NCBI GenBank assembly: GCA_963556495.2
Contig: OY747713.1
Location: forward strand, 45,372,913-45,436,912
DNA length: 64,000 nt
Source: Valencia hispanica
Lineage: Eukaryota > Chordata > Actinopteri > Cyprinodontiformes > Valenciidae
Direction: 5' to 3'
In this document: piece after piece, positions 54,081 to 64,000 of the stretch
How the letters are laid out: each line of letters starts with the position of its first letter
Position numbering within the stretch: position 1 is the stretch's first letter
Position numbers and translations under genes: made by a program
Notes under the pieces: model-generated
Seen by the model: only the letters and a program-made list of their open reading frames with translations
Told to the model about the DNA's origin: nothing
Database searches by the model: none

Positions 54081-57000
54081 CAACAGCTAGAGTTAAAGAC
54101 AGAGAGAGACAGCAATAGGTGAATAGTGTATAAATGATAGTATGTGAGCAATCTAATTCTAAATAAAAAATGTTTTGGTAGTTCACTGGTGGAAGGAGAG
54201 GGATGGAAAAAGCAAAGACAAATAGGAAAAGGAAAGGTATTCAAGTGCAGAGGAGAAGAGGGAGATAAAAAGAAGCAGGTGAAGAATGATTGATCAAACT
54301 AAATTATTGTTTGGTTTTGCTGTTTTCAGATGTAATTTTCCAAAACATAAAACACTAAATTCAACATTAAATATAAAATTATAAGCCTTCGTATTTTAGA
54401 TGACACATTACTGTTTGGACATGCATGCATAGAAAATGATTACTTAGGCACCTTACTATGTATGCTATAGTCTATAATCTATTGTAACACTTACAGAAAT
54501 ATCACATTGTCTGAGGTAAGCCCAGGTACTCCTTAAAGGCTGGAGACGCCCCTGCCCAGGAGTTAGGGACCACAACCTCCTGCAAACAGTTGAACTCTGT
54601 TAATGCCTTAAAACCCATCTGAAGATGCCTTAAACTGTCGATTTTATTAGTTCAAACACCAAACAAATATTAATATGCATTAATGCGCACAGTGGAAACC
54701 GTCTTAGCACTACTGCAGAATCATTCATGGTCTTCTTTATTTCCCCTCTTGGGGATACAGCCTATCATTTCCAAAAGAAAACGAATGGCGCTCCTGAACA
54801 AGTAGGTATTTGAGTTTCCCAAGCTGCATTTGCTTTGGAATATTTTAGATATGTTCCACAAAAACAACTGCAGCTTGGAGATTTTCCTGTGAATAATGTG
54901 GAGTGACAGGAAAATTAATGAATAGATGAATCCGCAAATACTGAACTTCTAATAGGGGGGGGTTCCACTGTACAAAACACTCACCGGACCGTCTCAGATA
55001 AAGTCTGTAATTAATATTTTAGCAGATTTGCAGAGTGTAAGCATCTGAATGCCGCCTATCCAATAAGTTAAATAGACAAACCAAACAACTCTGAAGGGCA
55101 TATCCATCCAGCTTAATGTTAACAGACTTAACATTAGCTGCAGGCAGTTAGACAGGAGAGAGGTGAAGGCCGATGCCTGAAATCAACTGATGTTCTTGCT
55201 TTCTGTGTGTTGTACAGGCAGAATCAATGTACAGCATGTTTGCACGGATTCTCATCTTTGGTGTGTTTTCAAAGTAAAATATTTCACTCATTGCATTTGA
55301 TTCAGTCAGAGGTTTCACACTCATATGGCTGTAAAAGCTGCAGTCTTGAATGGCTCAGGAAGGTTGAGACCAAGACAAGACTGGGTAAGAATGTATTCTG
55401 TTCTTAGACGAGAAGAAGACCTGGAAAATGTGGTCTTGAGATTGATTGTTCAAGTGTGCAAATTCTTATTGTTTCAAATAAAATAAAATAAAGTAGCAAT
55501 AAGTAACATTATAACTAAGCAAATTCAGGCAGAAGAAAAGCATTTCTAAATCCTGCTTTTCACAACATAGAATCTTTGAAACGGAGTACTTTTTATTACT
55601 AGGTAATGTATACATAGAACAGTCCTAAGTACTTCCAGTGATAAGATCTACTGTTTACTGTATATTCACCTAAACTCGAAATGACAAAGCAGGCTCAGCA
55701 GATAGAAAATACCAGAACAATAAAGTGTGCAAAAGTGTACAAATAAGAAGTCTCATATTAAAATTAACAGTGTTGTGTGGATGTTTGGGTAAAATGTGAA
55801 TTATTTTTTTAACAGGTGCTAGAGTAACCAGAAATTTAACTCTAGTGAGGTTGAAGTAACTCGCAGTGGGTCAGCATACAGAAATCTGATTTAGGTAATG
55901 GTAGCGTTTCTTCATAATAATATTACTCAAGTAAAATGTATACTGCCATAAAACTACCCCTAGAAGATTTTTTGTTGTTCTTCAGAAAGTTACTGAAGTA
56001 TATGTTACTTAAGACATATAGATTTTAACTCTGTATGTGGGAGCTTTAGCACTTTATACTTACATTCTGTTCTTTTAAATAAGCTTTTACTAACGTCCTG
56101 TTTTGTGGTTTAACGTAAATACTAAGGAGGACTGATGATCATAACATAAACAGAAATGAAACAGTTTGGGATTTTGGGGAATATTAATTGTTAGATTAAC
56201 CAGTAAATGGTTGATGAAACAATTGGTGTACAAATAACGACAAGGATTAAGAAAACTTTATGACCGCCTTCTTTTAATCGTTACCAAATTCTGTAAATAT
56301 TTTGACTGGCTTCAACAAAAAAGCCTTTACAATTGACATTTAAATACATGCTTTGCAGTAGAAATTGCTCATTTTGGCACTATTTCACATTTTTCATAGA
56401 AAGTGGCCAAGTAGATGTAATCTGCATTAGTTGTGCTTTGCAGGTGGCAACATCACTATAATCAGATTTTTCTAAAATCCTATGGAATGTGGCGGAATAT
56501 TATACTCTACTGGAAATGAGTTGGTGTCAGAAGTTACAGATTATGCTGTTAGCTTTAGAATGATCTGTTTTGCTTCAGTATTTTTCTAAATTCCACTCAT
56601 GGGAGCAAGAGGCTGTTTTGAAAGCCATTTGAGAGCCTATTTTCTCAACACTGAATTTCACATAGATGATTGCATTTTCAATTCCTGTCAGCTCACTTCC
56701 AATAGATATTCTGAGTACCACAGCTCCACACAAACAATGAGATCGGTGGCAGGGCGCCACTCAGCCTCGCATCCCGTTGTGTCACTGCACGCCTCTAAAT
56801 TATTCAGTGTCACTCAAATATTGATATGGAAATCACAACTGACTTAACTGACAGAGAGCAGGGAGAATGGCAAAGATCCGCTGTCCTTATCCCACTGTCC
56901 TTTTCTTTTGAAGCCTCTCTGCTCTATTTGACTGATACCTTTTGCCAGGAGCTGCTCATCCTTATTTCATAACCATCTCATATAGAATTCAGTGAATGCT

Positions 57001-57449
57001 TTAAATGATTGCCTGGTCATTCAGGCTCTTTTCCTGAAATATATATATAAAAAAACATCTCCAGGGATTTGCTCCGTTGTTCATGAAGTGTTTTTATTGT
57101 TAAGTGCAGCAGAGCCAGCACAGAAACATTCTACAGCCATGTGTCTAAAACCATATCGATCCGGCACCATCAGACTCTGATTACAGAATCAGCTCTTTCT
57201 TTTCACACCTCCTGCCTAAATAAATACTGACACAACACAATCACTGCACAGCCAGAAGCTCCTCCACTGGGAAAATCAATTCTGCAATGTGTGAGTTTAG
57301 CCTATTTTACACCGTCAGTGGTATCTAGTTTCAGTGCCAGACTAATTAGTAGTACAAAGACAGGAAACAAACCGATGGTTGTAAAATAAAGCCATAGTGA
57401 AACTCAATGGCTACAACACTTGTTTGGTAGACAATCAGCTGTCCAGCAA
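54081..57449. other. Repeat-poor island, no gene seen
   Basis: The longest stretch of the window without recognisable mobile elements (apart from short A/T-rich runs). The open frames are 60-82 codons and unconvincing. It may be unique intergenic or intronic DNA. Confidence 0.5.
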
Positions 57450-57720
57450 CCATAGACGGTATATAAAGATGGACGAAGCCTCTGTGACGTCACCAGTAGG
57501 TTTCTGAAGAGCTGAATTAAAGCCAACTGGGCGGTCCCCACCACCGCCATCTTGGCTGCGTCACGCATATCGTCATGCCCGGAAAATACAAAAAATGAGC
57601 AAAGAGGTGGAGCTGAGAGTGGGGCTGTGAGGGTGGGGGCGGATGATTGACACCCATTAAACGTTGAGCCAAAGTAGCTATGAGCTAACTGAGCTAACCG
57701 AAGCTAATGGAGGTTCATGG
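57450..57720 (+). repeat. Common fish MITE-like repeat (CATAGAC..TATATAAAGATGG)
   Basis: Begins CATAGACGGTATATAAAGAT and contains CACCGCCATCTTGG, phrases of a very common teleost repeat. The other end was not identified. The adjoining 57720-58200 holds nothing recognised. Confidence 0.5.
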
Positions 57721-58209
57721 GCGCTTTTAGCCAGAAAACCGCAGTTGAGCGACTCTGCTACCCCTCTGCCTTCTAGGTGGATTCAATAATTTTGTCAAAT
57801 ACAATCATGAAGCCTTGTTGGTCCATAACTTTCACTAAAACTAAATGAATTTTACTAAAACCAGCTGGCGCTGACTGCTCATCTGAGACCTGTCAGTTAA
57901 AAAGGGTCCCTTATTCATAATTTCAAGCTTAAATTACATCTAATTTAGTTTTACTTTTTAAAAAAAAGGTTTTCTGTGGCATCTTTGCAGTAGTATTTAG
58001 ACAGAAAAGAGACTGAATAAGAAAGGGAAAAGAACAGCAATGTTTCAGAGGTTTGCAATCAAATCCCAGACAGCTGCATTGAGGTCTAATAGCCTACTTA
58101 TACATGTGTAGCCTGGTCTACCTCTACACCACTCAACCCCCCAAGAACAAAGAAACTAAGACGAGGTTTAAATAATTAAAAAAATACAACTAAAAATCTG
58201 AACATTTGG

Positions 58210-58640
58210 CAGGCATTTTTATTTGGCCCTTTGATTTAATACTATGCAGAACTTTCTTTTACTCCAATTAAAGCTGCAGGTCTTTTGGCATGTGACTCTA
58301 CCAGCTTTGAACATCTACAGACTCAATTTTCTTCCACATAATTCTTAGCAACTTTGCTCAAGTTCTATTCATAAAGTATATGGTTCTATCACCTGGGATA
58401 TAGAACATCTTGCCACAGATTTTCAATTGGATTTAGGGTTGGACTTTTACCTTTCTAACTTCTGAACCTAACTTTGATCCAAACCATTCAATTGTATCTC
58501 TGCTTCCCTCTTCCCTCTGCCAAGTGCCAACACAATTTTTCTCAGTAAGCATAATAAGTCAGAATGTTAGTTTTCTAAAACCTATAGCATTTGATTTTTT
58601 TTTTTTACTGTCAACAGATTCCTCTACCTGTCACCATGGT
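58210..58640 (-). pseudogene. Tc1-like transposase relic
   Basis: Plus-strand phrases such as CTACCAGCTTTGAACATCTA, CTTGCCACAGATTTTCAATT and GGATTTAGGGTTGGACTTTT correspond in order to 26660-26810 of Tc1 copy B. This is the C-terminal part of a related transposase on the minus strand, with many substitutions. From 58720 to 59700 I recognise nothing more. Confidence 0.65.
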
Positions 58641-59715
58641 CCTCTTGGTTCAGGCTAGTCAATCCCCCCACAAAATAACTTTCAGTTTTGCCACAATTAA
58701 ACCAAAGTTCTATGTTTTAGTGATTAAGTTTTAGACATACACTACATAGCAAAATGGGAAATACTGTAATAGCAGCTTTAGCAATCTGGTTAGTAGTACC
58801 AGTATGTGTGAAGAACAGATCTTTATAGATTGAAGGAACATTCTGCAGGAGCACAACATTGCATGTTGGTAAGAATGATACTCCAGTGTAGAGACAACTA
58901 TGGACAAAGTTCAGATGGTTAATAAAATACTGGAAGTAACTGTGGTGGTAATCTGGGTCTCCTGGTGGTTCTCCCTTGAGGAATGCAAGAAAACTCAAAC
59001 AATAATTTGCAGATTGGTGACCACCTATGAGTTGAAAATGAGGCGCTGTGGATGGAGAGCAGGAACAAAGAGGAGAGAGAGAAGGAGGTAGTTCAATCCA
59101 TCTCTCCCATGTAGCCCCTGCCACTACGCCTTATTAATAATTACAAATATATCGCTTTTTGTCTAACACGGACCTATAAAATCAACATGCTGTCCTGTCT
59201 AAATGTGTTAAAATAACCTTAAAGTACCAACTGGTAACAAAATACATATGTACAATGAAATACTGTATTATTGTGACTTCACATTTTGAAGGCTTAAAAC
59301 TGTTCTTATTTAGTTGTTAAATATTTTTAAATCCTTACCTAAATCATGTTCACAACACATTTAACCTGTCAGATATTTTCTGTCATGTGTTATATTGTGG
59401 TTTTAATAATTCACAACAGACTCCAGATTTTCTTGCCCTACCCAATGAGGTAATATGATTTAATAACATGAATTTAGAAGTTTACAGTTAGAAATGCTTC
59501 TCACCGCTAACTGTGTGTCACACTCTGGACCACATGTGTCAAACTCAAGGCCCACGGGCTAAATCTGGCCCACCAAAGCCATTTATGTGGCCCTCTAAGC
59601 TCTAGAGGACCATATAAATAGAACCTTTAAGTTCTATTTATGTGCACCTAAATACTATTTTATCAAATCAGTGTTTATTTGAATTGTCCTAAATCACATG
59701 ATTGTAAAAAATATG

Positions 59716-61345
59716 TTCAATTCAATTAAATTCAGTTTATTTATATAGCACCGATTCACAACAGATGTCATCTTAAGGCACTTTACAAGGAAGTCATTTC
59801 AGTGCAAACATTCCAATCATTTTAAAGTTTGTTAGTTTTCGATTTAAGGAAACCCAGCAGATCGCATGGAGTCATTGACTGGTAGTTGCGCCCCGTGATG
59901 CAGACTCCAACCACAGCAATCCCTTAACAATCCCTCATACTGAGTAGCGCAGTGGAGAGGAAAACTCCCCTTTAACAAGAAGAAACCTCCAGCAGAACCA
60001 GAACCTGGCTCAGTGCAAGTGGCCACCTGCCACGACCGTCTGGGGGTTTGAGAAGACAGAGCAGAAACACAGAACAAAAAGAACTGATGTAAGAGTAATT
60101 TCTATCTTAAAGAAATTAAAAAGTTGATAACAGGACACGGGGCATGCTCAATTACTGGGAGCATCATCCCAGTCGATGCCCCCCGTCCAACAGGGCATTG
60201 TAGCCAAGCAGGATACCAGACCAGGTGTAGCTTCTATGGAGAGAAAAGCACTGAGAAAAAACAAAGTTGACAGTCGAAATAACAGCAAATGTTCCAACTG
60301 CAGAGTAGTAGGAGAGAAAGCAGCAGAGTGAAGAAAAGTGGTCAGTCTGTCCTCCAACAGTCTAAGCCTATAGCAGCATAACTACAGAGATAGCTCAGGA
60401 TGACCTAAGCCACTCTAACTATAAGCGTTATCAAAAAGGAAAGTTTTAAGCCTGGTCTTAAAAGTAAACAGAGTGTCTGGCTCATGGACTAAAACTTGGA
60501 GCTGGTTCCACAGGAGAGGAGCCTGATAACTAAAAGATCTGCCTCCCATTCTACTTTTAGAAATCCTAGGAACTACAAGTAAACCTGCAGTCTGAGAGCG
60601 AAGTGCTCTGTTAGGAACATATGGAACAATTAGATCTCTGATGTATGATGGAGCTTGATTATTAAGGGCTTTGTATGTAAGAAGAAGGATCTTAAATTCT
60701 ATTCTGGATTTAACAGGGAGCCAATGAAGGGAAGCTAAAACAGGAGAAATGTGATCTCTCTTTTTAATATTCATCAGAACTCTTGCTGCCGCATTTTGGA
60801 TCAACTGAAGGCTTTTAATGGCATTTTGTGGACTTCCTGATAGTAAAGAATTACAGTAGTCCAGCCTTGAGGTAGAAAATGCATGGACTAGTTTCTCAGC
60901 ATCACTCCTGGACAGGATGTATCTAATTTTAGCAATATTCCGGAGGTGAAAGACGGAAATCCTAGAAACCTGTTTAAGATGGGATTTGAATGTCATGTCT
61001 TGATCAAAAATAACACAGAGGTTCTTTACGTTGTTACTGGAGGCCAATTTAATGCCATCCAGATGAAGTGTTCAACTAAGCAGTTTCCTTTTTAGAGCTT
61101 CTGGTCCAAAGATGGCAACTTCTATCTTGTCAGAATTTAAGAAAAAAAAGTTTAGTCATCCATGTTTTTATGTCTTCCAGACATGGCTGTAATCTACCTA
61201 ACTGAGTGGATTAATCAGGATTTATGTATTAATATAGTTGTGAATCATCAGCATAGCTGTGGAAATTTATCCCATGCTGTCTAATGATTTTACGAATTGG
61301 AAGCATATATATAGTAAAAAGAATTGGTCCAAGCACAGAACCCTG
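59716..61345 (-). mobile_element. L2-type LINE, 5'-truncated
   Basis: The 3' tail (TTCAATTCAATTAAATTCAG) is at the left. Reading on the minus strand from the right, it starts at [16 protein letters not shown] (61345-61290), then degenerate sequence past the active-site region, then the C-terminal half as an open frame (60415-61047), then a 0.7 kb 3' UTR. The 3' UTR matches the fragments at 20590, 33200 and 40540. Confidence 0.82.
60415..61047 (-). pseudogene. L2 ORF2 C-terminal region
   Basis: A 210-codon open frame. It contains NVKNLCVIFDQDMTFKSHLK, RYILSRSDAEKLVHAFSTSR, LDYCNSLLSGSPQNAIKSLQ, LIQNAAARVLMNIKKRDHIS, PVLASLHWLPVKSRIEFKIL, YKALNNQAPSYIRDLIVPYV and RSFSYQAPLLWNQL. These are the standard thumb and C-terminal blocks of L2 in fish. 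The catalytic YADD region lies upstream in broken sequence, so it cannot be active. Confidence 0.85.
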
Positions 61346-61466
61346 CTAAAATTAGAAACATCCTCTCCAGGAGTGATGCTGAGAAACTAGTCCATGCATT
61401 TGTTACTTCAAGGCTGGACTACTGTAATTCTTTACCATCAGGAAGTCAACAAAATGCCATTAAAAG
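61346..61466 (+). mobile_element. L2-type LINE, forward copy, part 1
   Basis: Reads [40 protein letters not shown], the same region as the reverse copy next to it, then is interrupted by the L1 tail at 61467. It continues at 63839 without loss, apart from the duplicated target site. Confidence 0.85.
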
Positions 61467-63822
61467 GCTGGGGGTCGGCCGGCGTGGGGTCTCTGTTGCC
61501 TTCAGGGGTCGGGGCCGGCCGGCGGCCGGCATGTGCAGCTGCCTCTCTCTTTTTCTCTGGGCCGATTGTCATTGCCGGTCCCTGTATGGCGTCTCGCCTT
61601 GTTTGCTGGTTGGGGTGCCTGGCTGCTGGTCGCGGCTGCTGGGTGGCATTTCTGATCAGTCCTTTTTCGCACTGGACTTGGCTCCTGGGTCTTGGTCTTT
61701 GTGCGGGGCGCTGGGGTCGGGTTTGGCCGGGTTCGGTCGGACTTGCGGGTGGAGTGGCCGGGTGGTGGGCGTGCAGGGCAGGTGGGTGGGGCGCTGGGTT
61801 TGGTCTCCTGCCGGGCCGTTGAGCAGCAGTGGTCGCTCCACAAGGAATGGGGCTGGTGGATGTCGGCCTGGTGGGTCGGCCGCCTGGCTCATCGGTTTGC
61901 TCCTGGTCTGGGCAGATACGTCGCCGTGGTTCGGGCTACGGGGGCCCCTGGTGTGCGGGTGGCGCTGGGGGCCTCCTTTGCTGGCGGGGAGGCTGTTGCT
62001 GTGTAGCGACAGGTGCTCTCCCCCTACGAGGGCACTTGGACGGGGGGGAGGGGTGTGCTGGAGGGGGGGCGAACTCAACCTGGGTGTCTAGTGTCTTTTG
62101 TGTTTTGAGAGTAGAGCGAATGTCAGGGTGGGTTTAGTTCCCCTTCTGGGATGGGGCTGGGGGGACTGCCTTGGGGTCCGTGGGGCTTTGTGGTGCTGTG
62201 GCCGTGGGCCCCGGGTCGGACGTGCCATGGCCTCCCTCCCCTGGTGGATCCCGGTGAACAGCGGGGCCTATTGGGGTCAGTGGGGGAGCTGGCTCCCTGG
62301 GAAGACATTTTGTCTCCCAGTCCTTCCCTCCCCATCCCTGGACACCTCTGTCCACCCGCTCCATCACTTTACCAGTCACATATGGTCTTGGGGCATGGGC
62401 ACATCACTTGGGGCATGGGCCCCTGCCTGCCGGTGCATCGGTGGTCAATCCGGTTCGGACCTGGTGCGTGCCTGGCCGGGCCTGGGGGGGGCGGTGTGTC
62501 GGTCGGCCGATGCGCTGGGCCGATATCTTCCTTTGGTTGGTTGGGGCACCTCTTTTAGAGGTGCCAGGTTTCGGATTGTTGGGTGGTGCCTGCTCGGTGG
62601 CTCGGCGGGATGCGGATCCGGCGTCTATGCTCGTTTGATCACCTGTTCTGTGCGCACCGTGCGTGGCCGGTTCATTGGCGGGTTGGACCGGCCCTGGCCC
62701 TCGTTGGATGCCTGGTCTCGGTGCCCTGCGTTGCGCGGGATCAGGACCCGGGAGCTGGTACAACTTGGTGTCCAGATGCTGGCTGAGCCCGGCCTGGGGA
62801 TGCTGTTCGTCCCCTGCGGCTGTTGGTGGGGTGCTGGGATGTTGGCGGTGGGGATTGGCCTAGGGTGGAGGCAGCGCGTGGCGGCCGGCCGCGGCCCCTG
62901 CAGTGCCAGGGGCCCCTCGTCGGCCGGTCCCTTGTCGGGTCCCTGCTGGGGGGTGGGGTGCCCCTGGGCCCCGGCTCTCCCGGTCAATGCCCTGGCGCGG
63001 CCGGTTGCCGGTGGGGCCCGTGGGCTCGTCACTGCTGCCCCCCGGGGTTCTCCTTTGCTCCACTCTTGGGGGATGCGGTCGGCCCGGGTCCGCCTGGGGC
63101 TCAGGGGATCCTTTGGACGTCTTTGCTCCGATCTCCTTCATGTCTGGATCGATTCCTGGGAGACGGATAGATGCCTTCTCACACCAACTATCGAACACTC
63201 TTATGGAGAAACCTTATATGCACCAGCATGCTAACACACACACATAGATGTGGGGTCTCTGGTGTTTAAGGATGTATTCTTGGGCTGAGGTTATCATTAC
63301 TAAAGCTTGATTAATCGGTACCATGAGTTTTTTTTGTGACATTGTTGTTGTATTTTTATATCTATTTTTGTGTGATGTGGTTCTGTAATTCTTAGTTCAC
63401 AATGTTTGGTTTGTTTTGTCGATGTTCCTTTTTCGTGTTTTGTTTTGTTTTTCCCCCTCTCTCTGCCGTCCTGTGGGTATGGAGGCAGACTTCAATGTCT
63501 TCCTGTGTTTTCTTTGTTCCCCTTCCTCTCTTGTATTTTCAACTCACCCTCTCTCTTGACTTTTTGTTTCCTACCTCTCTTCTTCATCTTCCTTCTTTCT
63601 TCTCCTTAATTTTCCGTCTCTGTGTCCATAACATCAGGAAATAAAAACCCCAACAATTCATAATAAAGGTTTTTCACACATATATCAAGTGGAGTACTAT
63701 AGCAAAAGCTGTACTGCTCCACTTGTGAAAGTAAATCTGTTGGGCTTCTACTTGGTACTCAGACACCAATTCTGAGCTCCACACTGCCAAACAGGACACG
63801 TTTATAAAAAATAAAAAAATAA
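61467..63822 (+). mobile_element. 5'-truncated L1 tail copy with 16-bp TSD
   Basis: Corresponds to 3504-6656 of the first L1 copy, beginning GCTGGGGGTCGGCCGGC, with about 0.8 kb (equivalent to roughly 4460-5240) deleted at 62387-62426. The 3' end is TTTATAAAAAATAAAAAAAT. The target duplication AAAATGCCATTAAAAG is perfect at 61451-61466 and 63823-63838. It interrupts the forward L2 copy and so is younger than it. Confidence 0.93.
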
Positions 63823-63838
63823 AAAATGCCATTAAAAG

Positions 63839-64000
63839 CCTTCAGTTGATCCAAAATGCTGCAGCAAGAGTTCTGATGAATATTAAAAAGAGAGATCACA
63901 TTTCTCCTGTCTTAGCTTCCCTTCATTGGCTCCCTGTTAAATCAGAATAGAATTTAAGATCCTTCTTCTGACATAAAAAGCCCTTAATAATCAAACTCCA
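63839..64000 (+). mobile_element. L2-type LINE, forward copy, part 2
   Basis: Resumes the L2 frame: LQLIQNAAARVLMNIKKRDH, ISPVLASLHWLPVKS, then a stop (GAATAG) and RSFF. It runs off the right edge. Confidence 0.85.

Noticed and set aside
58717..59124. 135-codon minus-strand open frame
   Set aside because: No family resemblance, no motif, and no matching frame elsewhere; it adjoins a Tc1 relic and is probably fortuitous.
62098..63234. 378-codon plus-strand open frame
   Set aside because: It is in a tail copy with a deletion; the matching frame in the other copies is broken, so it is chance openness after an internal deletion.

Overview
This window looks like teleost fish DNA from a gene-poor, transposon-dense region. 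I find no convincing host gene, no tRNA or rRNA gene, no CRISPR array and no bacterial signal. The evidence for a teleost is the mixture of mobile elements: Tc1-like transposons, a Rex1-type LINE, L2-type LINEs, an L1-clade (Swimmer-like) LINE, PIF/Harbinger and hAT DNA transposons with spliced genes, tRNA-derived SINEs, foldback MITEs and many microsatellites. Almost every protein-like reading frame belongs to one of these elements.

Layout. 1-6678: the 3' part of an L1-clade LINE, with an open reverse transcriptase frame followed by a 3.46 kb GC-rich, G-rich-strand tail and poly(A). 6.7-14.6 kb: a Tc1 relic, a TIR element carrying a spliced gene fragment, a Harbinger-like MITE with an expanded pentanucleotide, an unclassified repeat, and Tc1 copy A. 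14.6-17.6 kb: a decayed Rex1-type LINE with pieces of L2 and a foldback element inside it. 18.3-23.9 kb: L2 pieces, an LTR-like repeat, a TIR element with a candidate first exon, and a Tc1 relic. 23.9-25.8 kb: an hAT element with a perfect 8-bp target duplication and a nested MITE. 26.4-28.0 kb: Tc1 copy B, with one frameshift. 28.6-43 kb: further relics (Tc1, L2, SINEs, LTR-like repeats, microsatellites). 43.9-45.4 kb: two non-autonomous Harbinger-like elements. 47.2-53.8 kb: a large PIF/Harbinger element that contains a truncated copy of the L1 GC-rich tail and a Rex1 LINE. 54.1-57.4 kb: an island with few recognisable repeats. 57.4-64 kb: a MITE-like repeat, a Tc1 relic, and two head-to-head L2 copies, the second split by another copy of the L1 GC-rich tail.

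How the parts work together. The L1 tail copies at 47.3 and 61.5 kb carry perfect 15-16 bp target duplications and A-rich 3' ends, so the long GC-rich tail is a genuine, recently mobilised part of this LINE. The Harbinger element keeps a full spliced transposase frame (three exons, 362 codons, D/D/E residues all present), but its Myb-like partner gene is broken. The strongest leads are the L1 tail with its conserved hairpin and G-runs, the intact Harbinger transposase, the TIR elements that carry first exons, and an unclassified repeat family at 11.6 and 32.1 kb.
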